A DNA stretch of 12,019 nucleotides from Porphyromonadaceae bacterium UBA2720 (GTDB taxonomy: Bacteria; Bacteroidota; Bacteroidia; Bacteroidales; Muribaculaceae). Positions 1 to 6,935 of this stretch are shown piece after piece (within the stretch, counting starts at the first letter, position 1; the number at the start of each line of letters is the position of its first letter). The notes below the pieces were generated by a model. It was not told the origin of the DNA. It saw only the letters and a program-made list of their open reading frames with translations, and made no database searches. Made by a program: the position numbers and the translations under genes. The DNA lies in NCBI GenBank assembly GCA_002353885.1, contig DEKO01000131.1:8485-20503 (forward strand), in the 5' to 3' direction.

Positions 1-573
1 GCGTTCCGTATCCGCCGCGATGCCAGCGGCAATCCTGTGACGGTCAAGACCGTCAGTGGCGACGAGGCATCCATTCGCGCCTATGCTCGTTGGGCCGTCG
101 ACACGCTGGTGCGATGTGGCCTGGACGGTGTGGACTTTGACTATGAGGGCTGGCGAGCACAAGATATCACCTGGCTGGCCGACGAGTGCGACAAATATCT
201 GGGTGCAGGTGGTCATTGGCCCGAGAAGCTGATGATTATCGACTGGTTCAATGGCGCACCGCCCGCCGAGACTGAACCCTACGTCGACTACTATGTGCGT
301 CAGGCCTACACCTGGCAGATTGGATTCCAGACTGGTTCTGGCGGACGACCCATCGAGAAGACCATCCTCTGTGAGAGCATGGGGGCAGAGGCAGCCGATG
401 GCGGCATCAATGGAGCTCGCATCCGTGACTATGCCGCATGGGAGCCCGACGAGGGGCACAAGGCAGGCTGTGGCGCGTTCTATCTCGACTATAACTACAA
501 GTCGCAGTCAGGCATTCCCTACAAGGAGTTCCGCGAGGCCATCCAGATCATGAATCCGGCTCGTGTGCGATAA
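1..573 (+). CDS. GH18 endo-glycosidase, 3' part (5' end outside window)
   Basis: The reading frame is open from base 1, so this is the C-terminal 190 residues of a longer protein. The fragment carries DGVDFDYE at residues 42-49 (bases 124-147). This is the DGxDxDxE motif of glycoside hydrolase family 18, whose last Glu is the catalytic acid and which uses substrate-assisted cleavage of chitobiose-type linkages. Later segments (YVDYYVRQAYTW, and GAFYLDYN near the end) fit the last strands of the TIM barrel. In Bacteroidetes such enzymes are mostly surface endo-beta-N-acetylglucosaminidases acting on N-glycans or related GlcNAc glycans. The next gene, 41 bases on, is a DUF1735/LamG lipoprotein, the usual partner of GH18 in polysaccharide-utilisation loci. 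The exact substrate cannot be read here, and the signal peptide and any N-terminal domains are missing. Confidence 0.88.
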   Translation, partial: AFRIRRDASGNPVTVKTVSGDEASIRAYARWAVDTLVRCGLDGVDFDYEGWRAQDITWLADECDKYLGAGGHWPEKLMIIDWFNGAPPAETEPYVDYYVRQAYTWQIGFQTGSGGRPIEKTILCESMGAEAADGGINGARIRDYAAWEPDEGHKAGCGAFYLDYNYKSQSGIPYKEFREAIQIMNPARVR

Positions 574-614
574 GATTTTATCAAGAATTAAAGAATTAGA
601 GAATTATTACAGCA

Positions 615-1829
615 ATGAGTAAGAAATATATATGGGCTGCGGTGTGGACTCTTGTGTGCGTCATCACTCTGGTTTCATGTCGGGGCGACGGCGGCTTTGA
701 CTATGACCATGTGGGCTACTTCATCACCGACACCGAGAACGACCCGGTGGTGCAGTTCTCGGTCGAGGATACACCCGCCAGCTACATGGTCACAGTGCAG
801 TCGACCGATAAGGTCAATGACGACGTGACCTTCAGTCTGGCTATTGACCCCACCCAGGTCGATGAGTATAACGCCAAGCACGGTACCAGCTATCTGGCCA
901 TGCCCGAGCAGTGTGTTCGCCTGGCTACCGATCGCGTCACCATCGCGTCACAGCGAGCCGTTTCGACGGGTGCCGAGGTGCAGGTTGTCAGCACCGAGGG
1001 CCTGCGCGAGGGTCGCATTTATCTCATCCCAGTGACAGTGACGCGCACCGGCGGTGCCGTTGGCGACGTGTTGCCCGGGTCACGCACCATCTTTCTGCGC
1101 CTGTCGCGCATCGTCAACTTTTATGCCATCCAAGCCAATGCCAGTGCTTCGAGCAACTTCATCTTCGATGAGAGCATCCGCTTGAACAAGCTCACCTACG
1201 AGATGAAGATCTATCCACAAGGACTCAACCGCACCAACTACCCCCAACGCTTCATGGCGCTCGAGGAGGCCGATGAGTCGAAGTCGCTGCTGCTGCGATT
1301 TAACGAGGCCAATGCCGAGAACCGCCTGCAGGTGCTGCTGGCTGGCAACCGCTTCCTCTCGAATACGCAGTTTGAGAACGGGCAGTGGTACTTGCTATCG
1401 ATTGTGTACGATGGTTCGACCATCTCGCTCTATGTCAACGGCGAGTTGGACACATCCATTGCCGGCACCATCGATGGTGGTGGACTAGACTTCCAGCGCT
1501 ATGAGATGGGCATGTCGTGGGGCAGCTACAACACCCGCCAGTTCTTTGCCCACCGCTTCTGTGAGGTGCGCATTTGGGACCGACCGCTCACTGCCACCGA
1601 GATTAAGCAAGGGCTTGGGGCAGTCGACCCGCAGAGCGAGGGATTGCGAGCCTACTGGAAGTTTGACGAGGGCGAGGGGCACATCTTCCACGATGCCACG
1701 GGCCACGGCTTCGACATGGACTGGAGCAAGACCAGCCGCGCCATCTATGAGGGCGACTTGATTGCCACCCCCAACGCTGCCAACTACATCCGTTGGGTCA
1801 GGGACGACATCAACAAGTATGCCCAGTAA
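615..1829 (+). CDS. DUF1735 and LamG-domain surface lipoprotein
   Basis: This is a 404-residue lipoprotein. It has a short basic start (MSKK), a hydrophobic stretch and a lipobox LVSC with the lipidated Cys at residue 22, followed by RGDGG. Residues about 45-145 resemble the DUF1735 (BT_3987-type) beta-sandwich seen in many Bacteroides locus proteins. Residues about 165-385 look like a concanavalin/LamG-3 fold, with a WYLLSIVYDGSTISLYVNG strand pair, EVRIWDRPLTATEI and AYWKFDEGEG, all typical of that family. It follows the GH18 gene closely and is probably co-transcribed as the last gene of the locus. A likely role is outer-surface glycan binding or presentation to the GH18 enzyme, which is an inference from family and position. 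No catalytic motif is visible. Confidence 0.85.
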   Translation: MSKKYIWAAVWTLVCVITLVSCRGDGGFDYDHVGYFITDTENDPVVQFSVEDTPASYMVTVQSTDKVNDDVTFSLAIDPTQVDEYNAKHGTSYLAMPEQCVRLATDRVTIASQRAVSTGAEVQVVSTEGLREGRIYLIPVTVTRTGGAVGDVLPGSRTIFLRLSRIVNFYAIQANASASSNFIFDESIRLNKLTYEMKIYPQGLNRTNYPQRFMALEEADESKSLLLRFNEANAENRLQVLLAGNRFLSNTQFENGQWYLLSIVYDGSTISLYVNGELDTSIAGTIDGGGLDFQRYEMGMSWGSYNTRQFFAHRFCEVRIWDRPLTATEIKQGLGAVDPQSEGLRAYWKFDEGEGHIFHDATGHGFDMDWSKTSRAIYEGDLIATPNAANYIRWVRDDINKYAQ

Positions 1830-1833
1830 TGTC

Positions 1834-1987
1834 GTTGTCGGTTATCGGTTGTCGGTTATCGGTTATCGGTTATCAGTTATCAGTAGTGACTGAAAACCGA
1901 AAACCGATAACTGAAAACCGATAACTGAAAACCGATAACTGAAGACCGATAACTGAAGACTGATAACTGAAAACTGAAAACCGAGAA
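1834..1987. repeat. 22-unit heptamer tandem array with internal inversion
   Basis: Starting four bases after the LamG gene stop codon, the sequence can be cut into 22 consecutive 7-base units with no break in register. The first eight are GTTATCG-like (GTTGTCG, GTTATCG, GTTATCA, GTAGTGA). The following fourteen are CCGATAA/CTGAAAA-like (also CTGAAGA, CTGATAA, CCGAGAA). The right-hand units are the reverse complement of the left-hand ones, so the array can fold back around about base 1889. It may act as a terminator for the upstream locus or simply be a slippage-prone spacer. No protein is encoded. Confidence 0.85.
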
Positions 1988-1991
1988 CTAA

Positions 1992-2091
1992 AATTCTCAA
2001 TTCTCAATTATTTAGCGTTTGTTTAGAGTCAATATTCGGTAGGGTGTGATGAAAATTCTCAATTCTTAATTCTCAATTCTCAATTATTTAG
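1992..2091. repeat. Direct repeat of a 24-base A/T-rich spacer element
   Basis: The same 24 bases (AATTCTCAATTCTC followed by AATTATTTAG) occur at 1992-2015 and again, identically, at 2068-2091. A shorter AATTCTTAATTCTC stretch stands just before the second copy. The second copy ends exactly against the TACCTTTG promoter element of the btuB riboswitch transcript. Similar AATTC/CAATT spacers occur at other gene junctions in this window. Bases 2016-2067 between the copies show nothing else recognisable. Confidence 0.8.
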
Positions 2092-2099
2092 TACCTTTG
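2092..2099 (+). promoter_or_regulatory. Bacteroidetes-type -7 promoter element (TACCTTTG)
   Basis: TACCTTTG matches the Bacteroidetes -7 consensus TAnnTTTG and lies just upstream of the first cobalamin riboswitch, so transcription should start at about 2104-2106. No good TTTG -33 element is present about 20 bases upstream, where the sequence is the A/T-rich direct repeat. Confidence 0.6.
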
Positions 2100-2104
2100 C
2101 AGTC

Positions 2105-2292
2105 TGATTTGGTGCCTGCGCCCATTTTGGCGTGGGTGAAAAGGGAACGGGGTGAGAATCCCCGACAGACGGCGCTGCTGTGTGTCCCAATTGAAGAGTT
2201 CCTGCCACAGTCACTGTGACACGACCTGAAGTGTCATGGGAAGGCTGAGGCAAGTCACGGAACAGGGACGAGTCAGAAGACCTGCCAAGTCG
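2105..2292 (+). promoter_or_regulatory. Cobalamin riboswitch controlling the btuB operon
   Basis: The leader shows the conserved blocks of the adenosylcobalamin/cobalamin aptamer in order: TTGGTGCC near the 5' end, AAAAGGGAACGGGGTGAGAA with TCCCC, GCTGCTGTG, CATGGGAAGGC, and the 3' box GAGTCAGAAGACCTGCC at about 2270-2286. Bound cobalamin is expected to repress the downstream genes. The box ends only 24 bases before the btuB ATG at 2311, so the aptamer practically abuts the start. This suggests control of translation initiation rather than a separate distant terminator. The exact 5' and 3' limits are estimates. Confidence 0.93.
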
Positions 2293-2310
2293 TTGATTGA
2301 GACCCGGAAA

Positions 2311-4362
2311 ATGCGACATTACATGACATTGATGGTGGCTTGCATGGCCGTCGTGGGCAGTTGGGCCCAGGACAGCCTGGCTGTGCGCCACACCAGCCTC
2401 GACTCGATGCAATATTTGAGCCAGGTGGTTGTCTATGCCCAGAAGCCTTACAGCGAGGTCATCCCGGCGCAGGTGCTCAGTGGCAAGGTGCTCGAGGGGC
2501 TCAACAGCCATAGCGTGGCCGATGCCATACGCTACTTCAGTGGTGTGCAGCTCAAGGACTATGGTGGGGTAGGGGGGCTGAAGACGGTGGACGTGCGTTC
2601 GATGGGCAGCAACCACATGGGCGTGTTCTACGACGGCATACAGCTGGGCAACGCGCAGAACGGGCAGGTGGATCTAGGCAAGTTCTCGCTCGACAACATC
2701 GAGGAAATCTCGCTCTACCACGGCCAGAAGAGCGACATCTTCCAGAGCGCAAAGGACTTTGGCTCGGCAGGCAATCTGTATCTGCGCACACGGCGGCCCA
2801 AGTTTGCACCCGGCAAGCGCGACAACCTCAACATCACCATGCGCACAGGCTCGTTCGGTCTGGCCAACCCATCAATCCGCTGGGAACACAAAATCAGCCG
2901 CAGCCTGAGTCTGCTGGCCAATGCCGAGTATACCTACGCTACCGGCCAGTATCACTTCCGCTACCGCAAACTCTTCAGTGACAAGACCGTGGCATGGGAC
3001 ACGACGGCTGTGCGGCAGAATGGCGACATTCAGGCCTTGCGTGCCGAGGCTGGCCTGTTTGGCACCGTGCCCGACGGGCGCTGGATGCTCAAGGCCTACT
3101 ACTACGACAGCCGTAAGGGCATCCCAGGGGCCATCGTCAACAATGTGTGGAAGCATGCACAGCGGCAGTGGGACCGCAACTTCTTCACGCAGGGCAACTA
3201 TCAGCAGCGCCTCACCGAACGCTATAGCCTGATGGTCAACGCCAAATACGCCCGCGACTATCTGCGTTACCTCAACCCCGACACCACGCTGATGTATATC
3301 GACAATGAGTTCTGGCAGGACGAACTATATGTCTCCACGGCCAACAAATATACCATCCTGCCCGACTGGGATGTGAACCTGAGCATTGACTACCAGTGGA
3401 ACTACCTCAACGCCACGCTCACCAACTTCTCCTATCCCACACGCCACACACTGCTCAGCGCACTGGCCACGGCCTACACCTGGCGGCGACTCAAGGTGCA
3501 GGCCAGCGGGCTGTTCACGCTGGTCAACGACCGCCACACCACACGCAGCGGGGCTGAGGTGCTGGCTCATCACAGCAACACGCGCACCAAGGTGACCCCG
3601 GCAGTGTTTGTCAGTTACCAGCCGTGGCTTGAGCATGACCTGAACGTGCGTGCTTTTTACAAACGCATCTTCCGTATGCCCACGTTCAATGACCTCTATT
3701 ACACCGATATCGGTAACAGCAACTTGCGCCCGGAATATGCCACGCAGTATAACGTGGGTGCGCAGTACCAACTCTTCACCGAGCATGGTGCCCTCAGTGC
3801 GGTCAAACTCACCGCCGATGCCTACTACAACAAGATCACCGACAAGATTCTCGCCATCCCCAAGGGGTCGGGCCTCTATCGTTGGACGATGATGAACATC
3901 GGCACGGTCAAGATTCGCGGCATTGACGCCACGGTGCGCATGTCGTTCAGATTGCCAAAAGACATCCTGCTCGACGCCAATCTGAGTTACACCTACCAGC
4001 GGGCACAGGACTACAGCGATCCCACCGACAACGGCGAGGGAGGCACTTATAAGGGGCAGATAGCCTACATCCCCTGGCACAGTGGCTCGCTGATTGGCCA
4101 TGCGCGGTGGCGCGACCTGGAGCTAAACTATAGCTTCATCTATGTGGGCGAGCGCTATCACGACTCGTCGAATGTGCCAGTGAGCCATGAGCAACCGTGG
4201 TACACCCACGACCTGAGCGCAAGTTATGTGTTCCATTTGGGAAAGACGCAGTTCAAACTGGCAGCTGAAGTCAACAACCTGTTCAACCAGTACTACGACG
4301 TGATTGCCAACTATCCTATGCCCGGCCGCAACTTTAAAGTAACCCTCAAGTTTGACCTATGA
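2311..4362 (+). CDS. btuB: TonB-dependent outer-membrane cobalamin receptor (BtuB-like)
   Basis: This is a 683-residue outer-membrane receptor. ATG 2311 was chosen because an in-frame ATG at 2236 lies inside the riboswitch, whereas 2311 gives a signal peptide (hydrophobic core MTLMVACMAVVGSWA, cleavage before QD). A TonB-box-like LSQVVVYA follows at residues 36-43. The plug domain comes next (ADAIRYFSGVQLKDYGG, DVRSMGSNHMGVFYDGIQLG), then a beta-barrel rich in alternating aromatics, with FKRIFRMPTFNDLYY-type barrel strands (FYKRIFRMPTFNDLYY), LRPEYATQYNVGAQY, and a terminal NNLFNQYYDVIANYPMPGRNF segment ending FDL. It lacks the N-terminal carboxypeptidase-like domain of SusC, and its length suits BtuB/vitamin-metal receptors. 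The immediately upstream cobalamin riboswitch and the downstream BtuG-like gene point to corrinoid as substrate. Energy would come from TonB-ExbBD, not encoded here. Confidence 0.92.
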   Translation: MRHYMTLMVACMAVVGSWAQDSLAVRHTSLDSMQYLSQVVVYAQKPYSEVIPAQVLSGKVLEGLNSHSVADAIRYFSGVQLKDYGGVGGLKTVDVRSMGSNHMGVFYDGIQLGNAQNGQVDLGKFSLDNIEEISLYHGQKSDIFQSAKDFGSAGNLYLRTRRPKFAPGKRDNLNITMRTGSFGLANPSIRWEHKISRSLSLLANAEYTYATGQYHFRYRKLFSDKTVAWDTTAVRQNGDIQALRAEAGLFGTVPDGRWMLKAYYYDSRKGIPGAIVNNVWKHAQRQWDRNFFTQGNYQQRLTERYSLMVNAKYARDYLRYLNPDTTLMYIDNEFWQDELYVSTANKYTILPDWDVNLSIDYQWNYLNATLTNFSYPTRHTLLSALATAYTWRRLKVQASGLFTLVNDRHTTRSGAEVLAHHSNTRTKVTPAVFVSYQPWLEHDLNVRAFYKRIFRMPTFNDLYYTDIGNSNLRPEYATQYNVGAQYQLFTEHGALSAVKLTADAYYNKITDKILAIPKGSGLYRWTMMNIGTVKIRGIDATVRMSFRLPKDILLDANLSYTYQRAQDYSDPTDNGEGGTYKGQIAYIPWHSGSLIGHARWRDLELNYSFIYVGERYHDSSNVPVSHEQPWYTHDLSASYVFHLGKTQFKLAAEVNNLFNQYYDVIANYPMPGRNFKVTLKFDL

Positions 4363-4365
4363 CTC

Positions 4366-4404
4366 AATGCACAATACACAATTCGCAATGCACAATTCAC
4401 AGTG
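4366..4404. repeat. CAATGCACAATT-type dispersed spacer repeat
   Basis: Tandem, slightly diverged units of about 12 bases (CAATGCACAATA, CACAATTCG, CAATGCACAATTCAC) lie between the btuB stop and the preferred start of the next gene. The same kind of sequence (TTATGCATTGTGCATTATG, other orientation) closes the window near 12000-12019. It is read through in frame if the upstream ATG at 4359 is used, which would give an implausible N-terminus. Confidence 0.7.
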
Positions 4405-4409
4405 ATGTG

Positions 4410-5585
4410 ATGCAGACCGGTTCCCCCCTCTTCAGGAGGGGCTGGGTTGGACTTGTCCTGGTCTTGCTTCTCCTGTTGGCTTCGTGTCGCGAGGAGGTGG
4501 AGATTTTCATCCCCGAGGAGGTCGAGGTCACTCAGCCCGAGTACACATCGGTGACTGGATTTTTCTTGCTTAACGAGGCAAATATGGGCTCTAACGACTG
4601 CTCACTTGACTATTACGACTATGCCAAGGGCAAGTATTTCCGCAACTACTATGCGAGCCGCAACCCAAGTGTGGTCAAGGATCTGGGTGATGTGGGTAAC
4701 GACATTGGCATCTACGGCAGCAAGATGTATGCCGTCATCAACTGTTCTAATAAGGTCGAAGTGATGGATCTCAAGGCCCGTCGCATCGGCCAGGTTGATG
4801 TGCCCAATTGCCGATATATCAAGTTTCACGGCGGCTATGCCTACCTCACCAGTTATGCCGGACCAGTGGCGGCATCCTTTGATGGCTCTTACAAACAGCA
4901 TGGCTATGTTGCTAAGATTGACACCACTACTCTCCAAGTGGTCGACACTTGTGTGGTGGGTTTCCAGCCCGACCAACTGGACATCGTCGGTGGCAAAATC
5001 TATGTGGCCAATTCGGGAGGTTACATGGTGCCTAACTACGAGAATACCTTGTCGGTTATCGATCTGGAGACTTTCAGTGAAGTTGAGCGCATACCCATCG
5101 CCATCAACCTGCACCACTGTATAGCCGACCACCGTGGCATCCTATGGGTGAGTTCGAGGGGAGACTATGGCAATACGCCCAGTCGCCTGTATGCCTACGA
5201 CACGCGCAAAAATCGGCTGGTGCAATCGTTGGACGTTGCCGTGAGTAATCTATGGATGGATGGTGATTCGCTTTACATCATCGGCAACCAGTGGAGCAAT
5301 ATCACGCAGACGAATGACAAGAGTTATGCCATCGTCAACACGCGCACGATGGAGGTAGTAAGCGACCGATTTATCACTGATGGTACAGCCGAAGAAATCC
5401 GTATGCCATATGGTGTGGCGGTCAACCCTATCACAAAGGACATCTATGTCACTGATGCCAAGGACTATCTGACTCCCGGGCGGCTTTATTGCTTCGGGTC
5501 AGATGGAATAAAGAAGTGGGACGTGCTCACGGGCTACATTCCAGCCCACTTCGTTTTCATCGGTGAAAATATCAATGAACATTAA
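4410..5585 (+). CDS. btuG: BtuG-like beta-propeller surface lipoprotein (DUF5074/YncE-like)
   Basis: From ATG 4410 this is a 391-residue lipoprotein. It has a basic n-region (FRRGW), a run of Leu/Val, and the lipobox LASC with Cys at residue 26, followed by REEVEIF, an acidic stretch of the kind that directs Bacteroidetes lipoproteins to the cell surface. The body opens with FFLLNEANMGSNDCSLDYYD and contains repeated propeller strands (KMYAVINCSNKVEVMDL, GGKIYVANSGG, NTLSVIDLETF, LYAYDTRKNRLV, DIYVTDAKDY), as in DUF5074/YncE seven-bladed propellers. BtuG of Bacteroides is such a propeller, sits directly after btuB, binds cobalamin very tightly and caps BtuB. That role is inferred here from fold, gene order and riboswitch. 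An alternative ATG at 4359 overlaps the btuB stop by four bases but would translate dispersed-repeat DNA. Confidence 0.85.
   Translation: MQTGSPLFRRGWVGLVLVLLLLLASCREEVEIFIPEEVEVTQPEYTSVTGFFLLNEANMGSNDCSLDYYDYAKGKYFRNYYASRNPSVVKDLGDVGNDIGIYGSKMYAVINCSNKVEVMDLKARRIGQVDVPNCRYIKFHGGYAYLTSYAGPVAASFDGSYKQHGYVAKIDTTTLQVVDTCVVGFQPDQLDIVGGKIYVANSGGYMVPNYENTLSVIDLETFSEVERIPIAINLHHCIADHRGILWVSSRGDYGNTPSRLYAYDTRKNRLVQSLDVAVSNLWMDGDSLYIIGNQWSNITQTNDKSYAIVNTRTMEVVSDRFITDGTAEEIRMPYGVAVNPITKDIYVTDAKDYLTPGRLYCFGSDGIKKWDVLTGYIPAHFVFIGENINEH
4425..4441. repeat. CCCCTC/GAGGGG hairpin inside the lipoprotein signal sequence
   Basis: CCCCTC, a five-base TTCAG loop and GAGGGG form a six-pair hairpin. It resembles the CCCCCC-ATTTAG-GGGGGG element at 10958-10977. 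It lies within codons 6-11 of the BtuG-like gene and encodes PLFRRG, the positively charged part of the signal peptide. Confidence 0.6.
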
Positions 5586-5598
5586 AACCATGCCAGAT

Positions 5599-6861
5599 AT
5601 GAAAAAACTTTTGATATTAATGACGGTGCTCTGTGCTTGGAGTGCACAAGCGCAGAACAAGAACTACATCACCCGTGTGTTTGATTTCATGCCTGCCCCA
5701 GGGCAGTTTGTCAACAATTCTCCTGAATATCATGTTGGGGAGCCGCGTGACTCGGTGATGGCACGCGTACTGCAACGACTGGGACCGGAGATCAAGGTCA
5801 TACCAATCTATGATGACGATGACAATCAGATTGGTGAACGCACAGTCGAGAAACCGGTGACAGGTAGGTTAATTAGTTTAGGCGCTTTCGGTGGTTATGT
5901 CATCTTCGGTTTTGACCACCCTCTAGTTAATGTGCCGGGCGAGTTTGACCTGCAGATCTTCGGTAACGGCTTCGGGTCAGATAGCCTGGCGGTGGCAGGA
6001 GGAAGTAGCGAGCCGGGCATCGTGGTGGCTGGCGTTGATATGGATGGCGATGGAGTGCCCAGTGCAGGCGACAAGTGGTATGAACTGGCGGGCAGCGAAC
6101 ACAGTAATGCCAAGACCCAAAAGGACTTCTCGATTACTTATTATCGCCCTGACGAAAACAAAACGCCAGTACCCAACCCCAATAATTCTGCTATCACCGA
6201 CATGGAGTATGTCCGTTGGACATGCAACAGCACTGATAGTCTCACCGAGGGATATGTGGCACGCAATAAATTCCATTCCCAGAGTTATTGGCCACAATGG
6301 ACTGATGCTGATTCTTTGACCTTCTCGGGAACAAAATTGCGCTGCAATGCGGTAGATGCCAGCGGTGTCGGTAGGTACTATGTGCAATATTTCTTTGACT
6401 GGGGCTATGTGGACAACCGCACGGATTATGACTATGGCATTGGGGCAAACAGCACCTCAAGTGAGCCATACAGCGAGGCTGTGCGCAAGGGCTATAACTT
6501 GGGCTTTAATCTGGATTGGGCCATTGATGCCGATGGAAACTCGGTGAATTTGACCAAGGTTGACTTTATCAAAGTCTATAGCGCGCTACTGCAGGATTGT
6601 GGCTGGCTGGGCGAGACTTCGACCGAGGTATGTGGTGCCATCGACCTGCATCCCGATGCGCCACTGCCCGACGCACCCCAAGTCGTGGGCGATGTCAACG
6701 GCGATAAATCGGTCGATGTGAGCGATGTGAACATTGTCATCAACATCATGCTCGGCAAGTCCAGCGCAAGCGACTATCCCAACGCCAACGTCGACGGCCA
6801 GGATGGCATCGACGTGGGAGATGTCAACATGGTCATCAACATCATGCTCGGCAAGCAATAA
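5599..6861 (+). CDS. Exported protein with C-terminal dockerin-like repeat, in B12 operon
   Basis: ATG 5599 gives 420 residues with a clear signal peptide (MKKLLILMTVLCAWSAQAQ). ATG 5590 and 5563 lie in frame upstream, the last overlapping the btuG end. The body (about residues 20-350) has the pattern LGAFGGYVIFGFDHPLVN, LQIFGNGFGSDS, SEPGIVVAGVDMDGDG and DKWYELAGSEH. This is a beta-sandwich-like family of uncharacterised cell-surface proteins that I recall from cobalamin-regulated loci, but I know no precise function. Residues about 365-420 hold two calcium-loop units, GDVNGDKSVDVSDVNIVIN and NVDGQDGIDVGDVNMVIN, each followed by IMLG, a duplicated type I dockerin-like F-hand. There is no lipobox. 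It may attach to a cohesin-like partner or be a secretion/anchoring module. A B12-related role is inferred only from operon position. Confidence 0.8.
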   Translation: MKKLLILMTVLCAWSAQAQNKNYITRVFDFMPAPGQFVNNSPEYHVGEPRDSVMARVLQRLGPEIKVIPIYDDDDNQIGERTVEKPVTGRLISLGAFGGYVIFGFDHPLVNVPGEFDLQIFGNGFGSDSLAVAGGSSEPGIVVAGVDMDGDGVPSAGDKWYELAGSEHSNAKTQKDFSITYYRPDENKTPVPNPNNSAITDMEYVRWTCNSTDSLTEGYVARNKFHSQSYWPQWTDADSLTFSGTKLRCNAVDASGVGRYYVQYFFDWGYVDNRTDYDYGIGANSTSSEPYSEAVRKGYNLGFNLDWAIDADGNSVNLTKVDFIKVYSALLQDCGWLGETSTEVCGAIDLHPDAPLPDAPQVVGDVNGDKSVDVSDVNIVINIMLGKSSASDYPNANVDGQDGIDVGDVNMVINIMLGKQ

Positions 6862-6884
6862 ACCTCTCACAATTGTCCAAGTAT

Positions 6885-6903
6885 TGCGAGACATCGTCTC
6901 GCA
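6885..6903. other. Intergenic hairpin inside the B12 operon
   Basis: TGCGAGAC, a three-base ATC loop and GTCTCGCA make a perfect eight-pair stem in the 74-base gap between the dockerin-like gene and the DUF4465 gene. No T-tract follows (the next bases are CAAAATATTAAC), so it is unlikely to be a strong intrinsic terminator. It may mark RNA processing or partial attenuation, letting the two genes be expressed at different levels. Confidence 0.6.
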
Positions 6904-6935
6904 CAAAATATTAACAACCCAAAACAACAAAAACA

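Noticed and set aside
1834..1987. CRISPR array
   Set aside because: The units are 7 bases with no unique spacers and the orientation flips; no cas genes are present.
2236..2310. Upstream ATG extension of btuB
   Set aside because: It lies inside conserved riboswitch sequence and would bury the signal peptide behind 25 charged residues.
3325..4101. 258-codon open frame on the - strand inside btuB
   Set aside because: Antisense shadow of a well-supported TonB receptor barrel; no domain recognised.
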